Assembly (NCBI GenBank): GCA_963966185.1
Contig: CAWZYM010000115.1
Location: 111,001-175,000 of the forward strand
Source of the DNA: Rhabditoides inermis
Taxonomy: Eukaryota; Nematoda; Chromadorea; Rhabditida; Rhabditidae
Direction: 5' to 3'
Length of the DNA stretch: 64,000 nt
Part shown: positions 1 to 30,640 of the stretch, piece by piece
Position numbering within the stretch: the first letter of the stretch is position 1
Layout of the letters: every line of letters starts with the position of its first letter
Position numbers and translations under genes: made by a program
Notes under the pieces: generated by a model
What the model was told of the DNA's origin: nothing
Seen by the model: the letters and a program-made list of their open reading frames with translations, nothing else
The model's database searches: none

Positions 1-54
1 ACGTCATGATGAAAAGAGAAGAATGGGGTGATGAGAGAGACTGAAGGCTTTCAG

Positions 55-1023
55 ACGACGTGCGCGCTGTTCTGGGGTCTGTACGCGGCCGACCCGCAGC
101 TGGTGATGCCCGACTGGGTCGCCGCCCTCATACCGCAGTGGCTCAACCAGGTGCGACGATTCCCTAGATGTCTAGAGCTAGTGCCTCAAACGGGTTCGAC
201 TGTCATAATTCACTTGTAAACCCTAGTGGACAGATCCAAACCTATTCATAATTCACAAAATTTTCCTGACAGATGTCTAGAAACAATCAGGTCAGACAGC
301 GAAGTTTATAATTCTCATGTAAAACAATTCCCTAGTCGATGTCTAGAGATAGTGGCTCAATTAGGTGGGACAGAGGAATTCATAATTCACTTGTGAAATA
401 ATTCCCAAGTTGACAGAGGTCTAGAGAGTATGGCTCAATCAGGTGGGACATTCACATTCATAATTCACAAAATTTTCCTAGTTGACAGATGACTAGAGGT
501 AGTGGCTCAACCAGGTGGGACAGCAAAAATCATAATTCACTTGTAGAAAAATCTCCCAAGTCCAAGTTGAAAGATGCCTAGAAACAGTGGCTCAACCAGG
601 TGGTACAATCATGATTCATTTGTAGGAAAAATTTCCCTAGTTGACAGATGATAGTGGCTCAACCCAGTGGGACATTCATAATTCATATTCACTTGTAAAG
701 CATTTCCCTAGTGGACAGATGTCTAGAGAAAGTGATCAACCAGGTGAGACACATACATTCACTTGTGAAAATGTACCTGATTAGCTGACAAATGGAAGGC
801 ATACGCATAAGGAGAGGTCGACGATTATGTATGTATCGCAAAGCCGCTTTAGGATACAAAAGACAAAAATTCTTAGTTTGATCTTTACAGGTGACGCACA
901 CCCTTCCCGTTATCTACATAGTCGTGGATTCTTGGCTCACACAGAGACAGGCTCCGTCGGTCAGACAACAGGCGGTGATGAGTGCCCTGCTGGTGGCGGT
1001 GTACTTTGTCGTGTGAGTCTCTC

Positions 1024-1080
<57 letters not shown>

Positions 1081-1708
1081 ATCTTATCGTTCTTCCCTCT
1101 CTTGTTATCCAGTTGTTTCAGTAGTTTGGGTGAGTCTCTTTAGATCGAAACTACCCTTTTTCTAATGGAACATCGAGTAGCGTCTTCTCCCACTCTTTTT
1201 GCCACCGCCGAATTTTCGAGACACCTGATCGCGCTGATTCGACGGTGAACGCGAGATGTAATTCGGTGTGTGTAAAATGTGATCGAACTATGTAGAAAAG
1301 ACAGGAACTACTACGCGATCATTGGAAATGGCGAACGGGATGGCAAAAGTGTGACAAATCAAGTTGAACATATCAAACGAGTGATGTATGTTACGTGTCA
1401 TGATCATGTTTGCGATTAATTCCGAATAAATATGTGATATGAATATCAAATACACATTTCAGCATCTTCGCTGTGCGCCATTTTGATGGCTACTGGCTGT
1501 ATCCGGTTCTGGAGCTGCTCACTCCTCAGCTCTGGATCGCGGCGTTCGCGGGCGCGGTCGTCGGCTATTTCGCCCTCGTCCGACTCGCAGTCACGATGAA
1601 TGGCCTTTTCTGGCGAAACAATGGTAAAGATAGTATAGATAGTGTAATAGTCCGCGCTAACGTGTCTTATCTCCAGGAGGCGGCAAGCGGCAGAAGAAGC
1701 GCGTGTGA
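55..1708 (+). CDS. AIG1: AIG1/ADTRP-family membrane hydrolase, 3' part
   Basis: Partial gene; upstream exons lie outside the window. Exons 55-150, 891-1012, 1463-1623 and 1677-1708 join in phase to give the last 136 residues. The protein matches androgen-induced gene 1/ADTRP, multi-pass membrane threonine hydrolases that cleave fatty-acid esters of hydroxy fatty acids. Conserved stretches visible are PDWVAALIPQWLNQV, then VTHTLPVIYIVVDSW and VRHFDGYWLYPVLE. The His in VRHFDGYW aligns with the catalytic His (His134 of human AIG1); the catalytic Thr would lie upstream of the window. Three hydrophobic segments are visible. The protein ends in KKRV, which fits the KKXX ER-retrieval pattern, consistent with an ER enzyme. 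A poly(A) signal follows at 2007. Intron 1 is filled by a tandem array (separate entry). Family assignment is confident; AIG1 versus ADTRP is not resolved. Confidence 0.85.
138..790 (+). repeat. Tandem array carrying copies of the exon end and 5' splice site
   Basis: A degenerate tandem repeat with a period of about 70-80 bp fills the first visible intron of the AIG1-like gene. Each unit contains a variant of AGTGGCTCAACCAGGTGGGA, which is the end of the preceding exon plus the donor site (exon copy at about 138-158). Further copies begin near 171, 280, 351, 430, 501, 584, 653 and 729. Other unit parts are TTCATAATTCACTTGTAAAA and GACAGATGTCTAGAG. Roughly nine units are recognisable. Confidence 0.85.
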
Positions 1709-2982
1709 CTGGATTGATTGGGTCACGATCAGCTGACAGCGTGGGGCTCCGAGTACAGTACGCTCACCTATTGATTGGGGTGGAATGCCGTCTACGCCCC
1801 GTGGTATAGCCGATCCGAACCCGTCATTTTCGATTTCGCGCGATGTGTGTATGTATGTGCCGGGACGTACCGTCTGTGGCAGCGTGTTCCCGCCCAATAT
1901 GTCTCCATGTTATGTTGGCATAATCTCTTCCCCTCTTTACGTTTACTGGGTCTTCCGTGGTGGTCTCCTCTCTCCCTACAGTTATCTTGATGTTGTCAAG
2001 CGATCAAATAAAGGTATGCACTTTGCTTGCACTGTGGATTACGGTAAGAGACGATTGATTGATCTGTCTCGTCTCGTGCTAGTCTCGGGTGGAGAGTGTC
2101 CGGAGAGGCCGCGTGTTCTCTGTTCTGGAGTCCTGGCTGTGAGAAGGGTTCAGCGGGTTCATCCTGAAAGTGCATCGCCTGCGGGGTGCAGCGTATTGCT
2201 ACATTGGTTCCGCGCGCCCTCCTGTTCCTTTCTTTCGTCGGACTGTTCGTTCTGATTTGTGTGATTGCGCAGTTGGGAAGAGGGGGTCCGGTCCTGTATC
2301 TTCCGAATGCACATGCACAACCCTCCAACCAGCCGCCCGCTCGCTCGCGCGGCGACCACCCATTTTTTATCCCACACTTTTTGTCTCTAGCACACATTGC
2401 GGCAAGGGCAAAGCGCAGAGAGACCTGACCGCGACGCGTCGCGCGCGCGGCGCGTCTAGCCAGCCTATCAGCTCGCACTGCCCGCAAAAAGTACACGCGA
2501 TAGGCAGCTAGAGTGCATTTTCTTTGGAGCGACTTTGGTTTTCTAGAAGAGTTTCTTTTTTGGCTTGATCGCTCCGGAAGTGACGTCATTAAATGTATGG
2601 ATCAAGCGATCGATTTTTTTAAAACTCACTTTGTTATTTGAAACAACGTTTGTGAATCATCGTGTTGCGTTTGTGTTCTTATATCCGTTCTCGCGTTATC
2701 TGTTTTTTTATGCACTGTCTATCTTGTCTTTGTTCTCATGTGCCATAGTTTGATTGATTAGTTTTATCTTATATATTTATTTATTTACCATGTGTTCAGT
2801 TATAAGTTTCGCGTTGCGGTGTGTTTCATTATCAACATTCAAGTTATTTATTTCAGAACTTGTACAGTTGTATTATATTTCGGCTCACTGGAGATTTCTG
2901 TTGTGGTTCTGTACAGAATTGAACTAATTTGTACATACTGCGTCTGAATCCAAATTTATTCATCTTGAAATAACAACGACAC
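1709..2982. other. Intergenic region and PUF 5' leader
   Basis: This spacer holds the 3' UTR of the AIG1-like gene and the upstream region of the PUF gene. A GC-rich stretch with self-complementary CGCG-containing sequence lies at about 2430-2460. A strong TTTATTTCAG acceptor ends at about 2856, and the PUF ATG follows about 125 bp later, so 2857-2982 is probably leader, either cis-spliced or trans-spliced. Several overlapping open frames on both strands here lack splice structure or family similarity, and I do not call them genes. Confidence 0.5.
2007..2012 (+). terminator. Poly(A) signal of AIG1-like gene
   Basis: AATAAA lies about 300 bp downstream of the AIG1-like stop codon and is followed by T/G-rich sequence. 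It is the first canonical hexamer on this strand after the gene. Confidence 0.6.
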
Positions 2983-5944
2983 ATGGTAATGGCGGAACAT
3001 CAGTGGAACGGATATTCTCAGTCTGGTGGCGGATGGAGCGGAAAGTCTGGTAGGTTATTTGATATTTAGCACATGTATTTATTGTTATTTGTATTATTGT
3101 TGCTATTATGCGATAACGTGTGTTGCAGATCATGCAGTCAGCAAGCCCAAGCCCATCAACATTGGTGGAGCAGGGGCAGGAGGTGCTCCTAGTTCGCCTC
3201 CTCACTCTGAGTCGATTGGAGGATTCGTCCATCAGATGGTCGACAACATTGTCAGCGGTTCCCCTGCTTCTGTGAACACTGCGAAATTTGTGGGTGTTTT
3301 ACATTCTATATTTATTCTTAATCTCTAGCGTAGCTAATTTTCTCCTTTCATAATGTTTACACGTTGATTTACTGATTTCTTTCAGGCACCCACGAAGAGC
3401 GATGGCATTCGTTTTGGCGACAAGAGGTGGGTTGACCTACTATTGGGTTTAATTTTGAATGTGGTATTGGAATTTCTTTCGTTATTGACGAGTTTTAGTG
3501 ATGACAAGAAGCCTGATGCATCAGGAGCGCAGTATCCTGTTCCCATTCCTGCACATTTTCAAGCTGATTCACAGTTGGGAACGACTCCGGAGTTTCAGGT
3601 ACCTTTTGATAGTTCTGTTGCACGATGTATGTGCTTTTTTATATTACGGTTATTTGAATCACTGTATTGATGGTCTACTTATTTGCTGCATTTCAGCAAG
3701 CGTACCCGTTCATGATGGCGAACAGGGGTATGGTCACTCCTGGCACTCCCACCAGCACCTTCCACTTTGGATCGTGGGGAGCCGTGTATGCTCAGCCCAA
3801 TCCTCCTCAGCTCAATGATTCTCTCAACAACGGTGAGTACGGTTATATATTATAAATTAATTTTTGTCACGTGCTAGCAGTGTCTTGATTATGTGTGGTG
3901 TCTGGTGTGACTAGAAACTATTTTTTCAGGAATTCCTATTGATGCTGGGCAGCCCCAAGCCCTCTATGGATCGTCTCCGCCGTTTTTCCAAAACCCCATC
4001 ATGAACATGACATCGGCTTTGTCAAACATGAGTGTGAACGGAGTGCCGACTACTCCCATTCGTGAACAACAACAGCAGCAGCAACAGTTCGTTGGCGTCA
4101 ACAATGGACCGTTTGCTGGTCTCCAGACAGCTCAGCAACAGTTCTTCTATCAGCAGCCGCAATCCAACGGCCCTTCTCTTGGAACGAGCCCCAACTACTT
4201 CAGTGAGTTTTGTTTCTTTCATTTTGATGGTGCGATTGAAAATAATTTATTCATACTAATGCAACTTTTGTATCAGGTGGAGGACTGTCTGGAATGTCTC
4301 ATGTATCTGGCATCAACGGATTGGGCATGTCGCAAGCGTTCGGTGGCCCGCGAATGAACGGTGGAATGTACCCGACTCAGCAGTCGAACAGCTCGCTCCA
4401 CTATGGCATGCCGCCTCGTCGTACTACCAAGAACCAGATGGATGAGCGCGGTCCGAGCCGCAGTCACATGCTGGATGAGTTCCGCAACAGTCGCCTCAAC
4501 ACGCTCTCCCTGGCCGATCTCGGTGACCACGTTGTCGAGTTCGCACAGGATCAGCATGGATCGAGGTGGGTTGAGTACATGTTTAATATGTTATGTATTG
4601 ACGATAATTGAATCTCTCCAGGTTCATCCAGCAAAAGCTCGAGCGCGCTTCTGCTAAGGAGAAGCAGATGGTGTTCGACGAGGTGATCAAGTACGCTGCT
4701 ATTCTCATGGTGGATGTTTTCGGTAACTACGTCATCCAGGTGCGTTTCCTTTGTTAGTAGAACTGTACGCGTGCATACTTTATATTTCAATTCAATTATA
4801 TAATGCGTTACTTTTTCAGAAGTTCTTTGAGCACGGCACCATGGAACAGAAGGCAGCTCTTGCAGAGGAGATCCGTGGAAACGTGATGCATCTCGCTCTA
4901 CAGATGTACGGATGTCGTGTTATCCAGAAGGCATTGGAGTCGATCGATGAAGCCCAGCAAATGGTTCTGCTTCGCGAGATGGAGGGACAGGTATTCATTA
5001 CCGATGATTCATTTGGTATGTGTATTTTTTCAGGTACTCCGATGCGTGAAGGACCAGAACGGCAATCACGTCGTGCAAAAGGTTATCGAGAAGGTCAAGC
5101 CCGAGCGTCTGCAGTTCATCATCGATGACATTGTGAAGGGAGATGCCAACAACGTGTACACTCTCTCCATCCACCCCTACGGATGCCGCGTAATTCAGCG
5201 AATTCTCGAACATTGTTCTGAGGATCAGAAGAGGCCTGTGCTAGAGCAGCTTCACAAGCATCTCAAGAAGCTGGTTATGGATCAGTACGGCAACTACGTC
5301 ATTCAGCATGTTGTGGAGCACGGCAGCGACCAGGATCAGGAGCGCATAGTGAGCGAGGTATGTTGTTTTGTCTATTTTGTTGTAATGATGATTTTTGTAT
5401 CTTTTTTCCAGATCGCTGGAGATGTGATGTCGTTTGCTCAACACAAGTTCGCTTCTAATGTGATCGAGAAGTGTCTGACCTGCGCTGGTTCGCATCACAA
5501 GAATCGCCTCATCACGGAGGTGTGCGGTCAGCCCGGAGACCCGAACCCTCCTCTGCTGCAAATGATGAAGGATCAGTTCGCCAACTACGTCGTCCAGAAA
5601 ATGCTCGATGTCGCTGATTCCACCCATAGGAAAAAGATGATGTTCGCCATCAAGCCGCACATTCCTGCTCTCCGGAAGTACAATTATGGAAAGCACATAA
5701 TCAGTGAGTATACACTTTTCGTTTCGTGTTTAGTTTAAAGAATTCACTTCTAATTTATTTGTTTTCAGCCAAGCTGGAGAAGTACTTCCAGAAAACGCAG
5801 AACAACAATGCGATGATGAATGGGATGAACGGCATGAGCGGGATGGGCATGAATGGAATGGGAGGTATGGGAATGGGAATGCAGCCGCTACCACCGATGG
5901 ATCACCACGCTATGTACAATCACCACCACCAGTACACTATCTGA
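2983..5944 (+). CDS. PUM: Pumilio-class PUF RNA-binding protein
   Basis: Twelve exons (2983-3049, 3129-3289, 3386-3426, 3499-3598, 3697-3832, 3930-4202, 4277-4565, 4622-4739, 4820-4990, 5034-5357, 5412-5703, 5769-5944) give 715 residues. The N-terminal half is low-complexity, rich in Gly, Ser, Gln and Asn, with a short Gln run near 4066-4088. The C-terminal half is a full eight-repeat Pumilio homology domain ending in RPHI-like [16 protein letters not shown] and KLEKYF. RNA-contact triplets read in order are SR/Q, NY/Q, CR/Q, NH/Q, CR/Q, NY/Q, SN/E and NY/Q. By the PUF code this is the canonical Pumilio set for UGUAUAUA. PUF proteins bind such 3' UTR elements in the cytoplasm to repress translation and recruit deadenylases. 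The tail is Met/Gly-rich ([16 protein letters not shown]). Closest worm class is PUF-8/PUF-9; which paralogue is unresolved. An in-frame second ATG lies at 2989. Confidence 0.95.
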
Positions 5945-6893
5945 TGTGACTGTATAGTCACTCTAAGAATCACTAACTGCGCATTATGCGTGTTTGTTCT
6001 GTAAAGAGCGGCCGCGAGGCTCTTGTTGTCTTATTGTTATCGTTATCTCAATGTACATTTCTCCCGACGAGATCATTTATTGTCATCCTTCCTCTCGGGA
6101 GGGTCCTCTATGTGGCTCCCTGATCACATCGCATGCTTCACTGGTTGCCCTCACCACTCCATCTTCCAAAAGAGATTGTATCTAGATATGTATGTAAATT
6201 GGATTGTCTTGCTCATTTTGGAATATGAATGACCCGTGCTTCATCATCTCTTGAGGTGTCTGATTCTCTTTCATGTTGTTGTTAGACGCCGCTGCGAGTG
6301 CGGATTGTGAACGTGAATCCCCTTAATTGTTGATAGCCAAGTCATTGTATAGATCGTATAACTCTGGTGGATGTTGGTTGTTGTTGTTGGCGGTCATCCC
6401 CAGATACGGTACTGTGAATGCGATCCGCGTAGATGTCTCTCTCGTGCTGCGGAGGCACTAGGCTCTCGTGGTTGGAACCATTTCCCTCTTATTCCATCCC
6501 GGTTCCCCGCGAAGCTTGTTTGCACAAATTTGTATATGGTCTATGTCTATATCTTGATGCTTCAGATGTTTGTATTTCTCTATATTGTATGATGTTCCCA
6601 CCTCATCAGTTTGTATATGTTCGTTATTTTGACATTGACAAATTTTATTAGAAATAAAACTTTGAAAAGGTTTTTATCCAATCTTATGTCTCGTTTTTTG
6701 AAGACGTTTTTGTCGTCGTTTTGTACTTTGGGTTGACTTGAACGGTTTCTAGTTTTGATTTTTTGATCAAGTGATGAAATTGAGAGATAGTGGTGTTATC
6801 TCCTCTCGTGTCAATGTTGCAATTACAAAGATTTGGTTTGACGTGCAGTGAGTGAAAGTGTATGGGCTGTTTTCGATTTGCGTGGTGTTGTAG
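5945..6893. other. PUF 3' UTR and short spacer before PTGES2
   Basis: About 710 bp of 3' UTR runs to the poly(A) signal at 6653, followed by about 235 bp of T-rich sequence before the next gene. The UTR contains UGUA elements including TGTATAGT (5951), TGTATAGA (6346) and TGTATATG (6531 and 6612), close to the motif its own protein should bind. No gene is seen here. Confidence 0.6.
6653..6658 (+). terminator. Poly(A) signal of PUF gene
   Basis: AATAAA is followed by T-rich sequence. It is the only canonical hexamer between the PUF stop and the next gene. Confidence 0.7.
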
Positions 6894-8997
<2,104 letters not shown>

Positions 8998-10512
8998 GGA
9001 GAAGAGGAAGAGGAGGAGGGAGAGAGGGTGGATTGGCCCCCGCACGCTTTCCCCTATCTTCAATATAGTCTAGTATAGAGAATGCTTCCGTATATTGTTG
9101 TGTTGTCGTCATCTCTTGTAGGGAAAAGCGCGGCGTTCTTTTCCCTTTCTTACAGTAGATGCGATTGTTTGATTGGAAAAGTGCCTGCATGCGTAGCGTA
9201 GATTGATTCGTTTGATAGTTTTGTTGTTTCGTTTTCTATTGTTACACAATCCGAAACACTGTCGCTTCCCCCGGCTCCAGTCTCAATTCGTGTTGCAAAG
9301 CTCATAATGGATTACTGTAATCGTGCGTCTCTGTGCTCTCCTCAGCCGTCCCCGTTTTCTATTTGTACGAAATTAGTCAATGTAGAGTAGCGCGAATAAT
9401 TTCTTGTGTTAGTGAGATGTATGTATGTTTGTGTGTGTAAACAACATTGTAAAGGGTATAGTTCTCATAGAGATAATAAAGAGTGCGTATAGACGAGGGC
9501 CATTGTCTTGTGGCCTCGTTGCGAGGGATCAATTATGGATGATTGTGAGAGGCCCCGGCGGCCTTGGAGGCTGCGAGGGATAAGAAGTTGAGACTGAATG
9601 GGTGAGTGGAGTAGGCGCGCCCTCCGGAAATGGACCCACTGCCGATGGAGTGGAAAGGAATTCCACTCGGCTCATTTCGATGCTGTTGTTGTTTTCGAGT
9701 CGCCTCCCGCAGTGAATTATGAATCACCTTTTCGATTTTGTGGGTCTGGGTCACGCCCGTAAATTTTGGTCAATTCGCTGGAGCCTATCAGGGAAAGTTG
9801 CGCGAGTGGAAGGATTGGGTGTGTCCGACTGGATATTGATCGGCATGTGGTGAGTGGAAGAGAGAAAGAGACGGTAAGCTCCGCCCCCTCAAGGCGGGAG
9901 ATTCTTTTTGGAACGCTTACGGACAGCTGATTAGAATAGAGGATTTATGTTGCTAATATATGTTTACGTTGGTTTGTGCGCGGCGCGTTTTCATGACGCG
10001 TGTGTGTTTCGCAATGCTGTCAATGGGCGGGGAGCGTGTTTGGATAAGTTGTCAGATTGAGTGTGTGAGCGGGAGAGGGAAAGAGAGAGGAATTCCGCTA
10101 TTGCACCGACCGATATTTCCAGGGAGAGAGAGTGCGCGAGCCGACTTTTTTGTGAGGTGTCGTGTCGCTCCGCCAGTCGCTCTTTCCTCTTTTTGTGCTG
10201 TTGAAATGTAGAAGCTGCGCGATTTGCATGGAAGCGCGGGAGGGAGAGGAGGAAAAAGGGGCAGGTGTTATGCGAGAGAGGGGGGGGAGAGAGGAGAGTG
10301 GTGTGCGCGACACTCGACCCTTATTAGGGATTAGGCAAGACGTCAGAGTGTCGTGGATTGAGGATTGATTGATGTTGTTTTTGTGTTGTCGTTGAGATTT
10401 CCGCAATGTATTCGATGGTGATTCAAAGCGTGCTCTTATTTTTCGGTTTATCAGTGCGCGCAACGTTGTTCTTATCTCGTTTTTGATCTAACATTGTTTT
10501 TGTCACTCTAGA
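8998..10512. other. Intergenic region between PTGES2 and tubulin acetyltransferase
   Basis: The first 480 bp is PTGES2 3' UTR ending at the AATAAA at 9475. The remainder is spacer and presumably promoter of the next gene, with G-rich, GA-rich stretches around 10075-10310. The short open frames on both strands show no splice structure or recognisable similarity. Confidence 0.5.
9475..9480 (+). terminator. Poly(A) signal of PTGES2 homologue
   Basis: AATAAA lies about 480 bp after the stop codon and is followed by GT-rich sequence. Confidence 0.6.
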
Positions 10513-14155
<3,643 letters not shown>

Positions 14156-14401
14156 CTGCATCCAACCCACCTCATCTCGTGTCCTTTCTCCCAACATCCT
14201 CCCAGTCCATGTGCTGACTGCACAACTCTCCCTTCGTGTCACCCATGTGCAACTCTTTTTTGTGGTGACTGATCCATCCCACATCCCACGTCGCCTCCCT
14301 TTCCACTGTTGAACCACTCTTTCTCATGTTTTCCCCAGTTTACTCGAGGTAGACTCGCGAGCATATTTTGGAAAATGAGTGACACGAGGTGAGAGAGAGA
14401 G

Positions 14402-14454
<53 letters not shown>

Positions 14455-14773
14455 GGGGATGACGCCAGCGTGGCAGCGTGTGTGTGTACATAGCAAATCA
14501 GCTGTTCTGTCAACGCGTTTTTGCGGTTTCCATTTCCATTGTCCTATTACTCTTGCAAAAATTTTCCCCGAACTAGTCTATTCCGATTCCGATTTCTCTG
14601 TCCACTTTTTCTATTCGCTAACCTCGTGTTATGCAGAGTTGTTGTGAATTTATTGTCAAGTGCATTCCAGATTTCTTTGTGTCGCTCGTTAATCTCATTA
14701 CCATAAGATCGCTTTGTAATTTATTTGTATTTATTTTATCGCGTTTCTACTGGGTTGCTTGAAGTGTATCGCG

Positions 14774-14779
14774 AATAAA
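14774..14779 (+). terminator. Poly(A) signal of tubulin acetyltransferase
   Basis: AATAAA in GCGAATAAATAAGAAG, about 620 bp after the stop, followed by a GT-rich stretch. Confidence 0.6.
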
Positions 14780-15048
14780 TAAGAAGATATAAACATGATG
14801 ATATAAGCATTAGTGTTTCGTCTTTTGATTTTGATTTCTATTTGCAGTCAGTTCTGCAGAACGCCATAGAATAATTTTTTAGATCATTTCTTTCGATCGA
14901 ATACCGGTAGATCAAATGTCGGCTGTTGACTCTCGAAAACCACCCTCCTCTATTGTACACACGTTTGCTCCGAGACTTTGTACACATAAAAAGTAGAAAA
15001 AGTAGGGGGTGGAGTTACAAATAAAGACATTCGCTCCTTCTCTCTCTT

Positions 15049-15091
<43 letters not shown>

Positions 15092-16119
15092 TTCATCTCG
15101 TGCTCACATCTCACATGGCAAACAGTTGATACGCAGTGCGCAGAGAGCATGCGGGTGGAGGAGAGTCAGAGAGTACAGAGAGAGGACCGTGTGTGCATTC
15201 ATTCGGTGCTCATGTGGGGATTCCCTATGAATTACACCTTTGCTCCCCTAAAATAGTGATAACCTGATAACCTGATTATTGCGAAAATGTTATCGATCAG
15301 ATGAATTGTTTGACGATCACTTATTGATGGTTTATCGAGGTGAGGTGAATTGATGCGGGGCGTATTTAATTTATAATCGGCTCCCGCGCCCCGGTCGCGC
15401 CGGGTCGACTGTGCCATTACTTTTTGGCGATTCACAGAGAGTTAATCCTCCTCTCCCCCACTTTTGTGTGCCAACCATTTCGTTGTCAATCGACATTGTT
15501 AAACGCACCATGTAATTGTTATTCGAAATATGTTATATGCATCAAAATATATTTAGTGAGTTGTAGGTGTAGTGACATTGAACACTCTTTATTATTATGA
15601 CAGTAATTCGCTTCGTGTGACTTGCTTATCAGTCGTGTTGCATTGGTCCGGTGTGGTGTGAAAAGATTGCGTGCTTTTCTCGGCCAGTCACCTTTCCCTC
15701 TCTTCCACATTGCAGTCTCGCGTGTGCTCTGGCAAAACCATATTGCGCTTTGTTCAATTTCCTGTCCCAGATCCCCTTCTTCCACTATTCATAATTCGCT
15801 ATTTCTATAATACTAATGCAAACAATTTTGTAATTAGCTCAGTTTGTAAAATAGAAACATTTGTGTAGCAGGAAGAAGTCGTAACTTTGCTGAATAGCCA
15901 GGTAATGAGATGCGGCCCCGGCTTTTCAGCGTATTGGAAAACGCCAGTCTGGGTTCATATGCTAGAGTGTTTCCATTCTCCAACACCAAACATGTGACTC
16001 AAATGCAGAGACATGACATGTGCTTGCATCATTTCTTTCCGATTCACCCTTTCCATTTCCCTTCTACTTATCAGAGTTTTTTTGGTCGTTTTACCTATCG
16101 TTAGAACATCACCGTTCGG

Positions 16120-16442
16120 GTAATTAGGAAATGACACCAGACACCACGACACCAGACACCAGACACCACGACACCACGACACCATGGTGTCGACACCACG
16201 ACACCACGGTGTCGACACCATGACACCACGACACCACTTCAAAAAACACAACTGCACTACGACCTCTCGTCTATATAACTGAAAAAAATGCAGAACTTTG
16301 TGTTTTGTAAAGTGGTGTCGTGGTGTCGTGGTGTCGTGGTGTTGACACCATGGTGTCGTGGTGTCGACACCAGAGGGTCGTGGTGTCGTGGTGTCTGGTG
16401 TCTGGTGTCATGGTGTCTGGTGTCATTTCCTAATTGCCCACA
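16120..16442. mobile_element. Foldback (MITE-like) element
   Basis: Two arms of about 110-125 bp are inverted copies built from GACACCA/TGGTGTC units. The outer ends are GTAATTAGGAAATGACACCA and its complement TGGTGTCATTTCCTAATTGC. A central loop of about 65 bp (16242-16305) is A/T-richer. Inside each arm are smaller palindromes such as GACACCATGGTGTC. The hexamer GTTCGG flanks both sides (16114-16119 and 16443-16448), a candidate target-site duplication. No coding capacity, so non-autonomous if mobile. Confidence 0.75.
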
Positions 16443-17076
16443 GTTCGGTCAGATTGTGGTAGCGTAATATCTGTGATATGAGACATAACTTTCATATTGC
16501 AATTGCAGAGAATGTGAAAAAGTAGTATCATATTCATCAATTATCCCAGCTCTGCAGTGTGAATGTGTGAAAGTAGCAAATGTATTGTCAGCGTCGTCAT
16601 AGCTAAACATGTGAATGTGAATATGGTGGGTGATCTCACACCGGATGTATGTAGGAAAAAGTCTGATTCTGGGAGACTGCACTCATAGTTTTATCTGTAC
16701 AGAACACTACATAGATGCCTCTTCAAAAAGTTGTATTGTGAACCCTTTCTGTTCCATTTCATGTTGTTTTGCACTCACGCTCTCTTTCACCACAATAAAA
16801 TCAGATCACGTGCCACAATTTCTCTCACACTTTCAAAAAGTGCCAAGATTTATAACTGTTGTAATGTTTTAGGACGACACTTTTGCGCTTCGATATTTTG
16901 TCGCGTGTGGGCAGAGATCGAAAACAGCAGCTGTGCTGCAAAACTGCAAAACTATGCGATCAACTTTTTGATAGATGATTGATAATCTGGTGTTTTCACA
17001 CCATGGTCTTCGAGCTCATTCGTCAATCTCGCGTGTAATTTTATTTTTTGAAAAAATTATAACTATTTTTTCAGTG

Positions 17077-30173
<13,097 letters not shown>

Positions 30174-30544
30174 TTGGTCGACGCGACCACCACCCGCCCG
30201 CTGATTGGCTGATTGTTCTGTGTATTGTGTTTTGTACTCGTCTCACATTCGACTGAGACCACCCCCACTCGTTGCGAATTTCGAAAGTCTATTCCCTTTT
30301 CTCGATTAGCGTCCACCTGTGTACATATTACGTGGTAAAAGTGGGAGGTGTGCGATGGGCCCGGGTTTTTACAGGCGCCCCGTTGGGACCTGTGCACCGG
30401 GCCCAGCGGCGCCGACTGCTTTGCTGTGACTTGTATTATATAGAATCCGTGTGAACGATTTGCTTGAGTATTCGAGTGTTCGGAAGATTGAAAAAAAGAG
30501 AGAAAAGTGTACATTTGTTAATCCGTTTCATATAAGACTTTTGT

Positions 30545-30550
30545 AATAAA
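30545..30550 (+). terminator. aak-2: Poly(A) signal of AMPK alpha
   Basis: AATAAA in TTGTAATAAAGTAATT, about 370 bp after the stop codon, followed by T/G-rich sequence. Confidence 0.7.
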
Positions 30551-30630
30551 GTAATTTAGAAGACTATAGTGTTCATGTTGATTATTGTATGAAGAGACAA
30601 AAAGAGACAAAAAGACAAATGTGATTGACT

Positions 30631-30640
30631 TTTATTTATT
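30631..30640 (-). terminator. Poly(A) signals of guanylate cyclase gene
   Basis: TTTATTTATT on plus gives two overlapping AATAAA hexamers on minus, about 275 bp after the cyclase stop codon. Confidence 0.6.

Larger units (their letters stand above)
14156..17076. other. Intergenic region upstream of AMPK alpha
   Basis: After the ATAT stop come about 620 bp of 3' UTR to the AATAAA at 14774. The remaining 2.3 kb holds a (GA)n array at 14389-14452, a (CT)n array at 15041-15092 and the foldback element at 16120-16442. I see no exon with convincing splice sites or similarity here; it is probably the upstream region of the AMPK gene. Confidence 0.5.

Noticed and set aside
1785..2589. Overlapping frames of 110-200 residues on both strands between the AIG1-like and PUF genes
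   Set aside because: They overl​ap the 3' UTR and GC-rich spacer, have no family similarity, and contradict each other in strand and frame.
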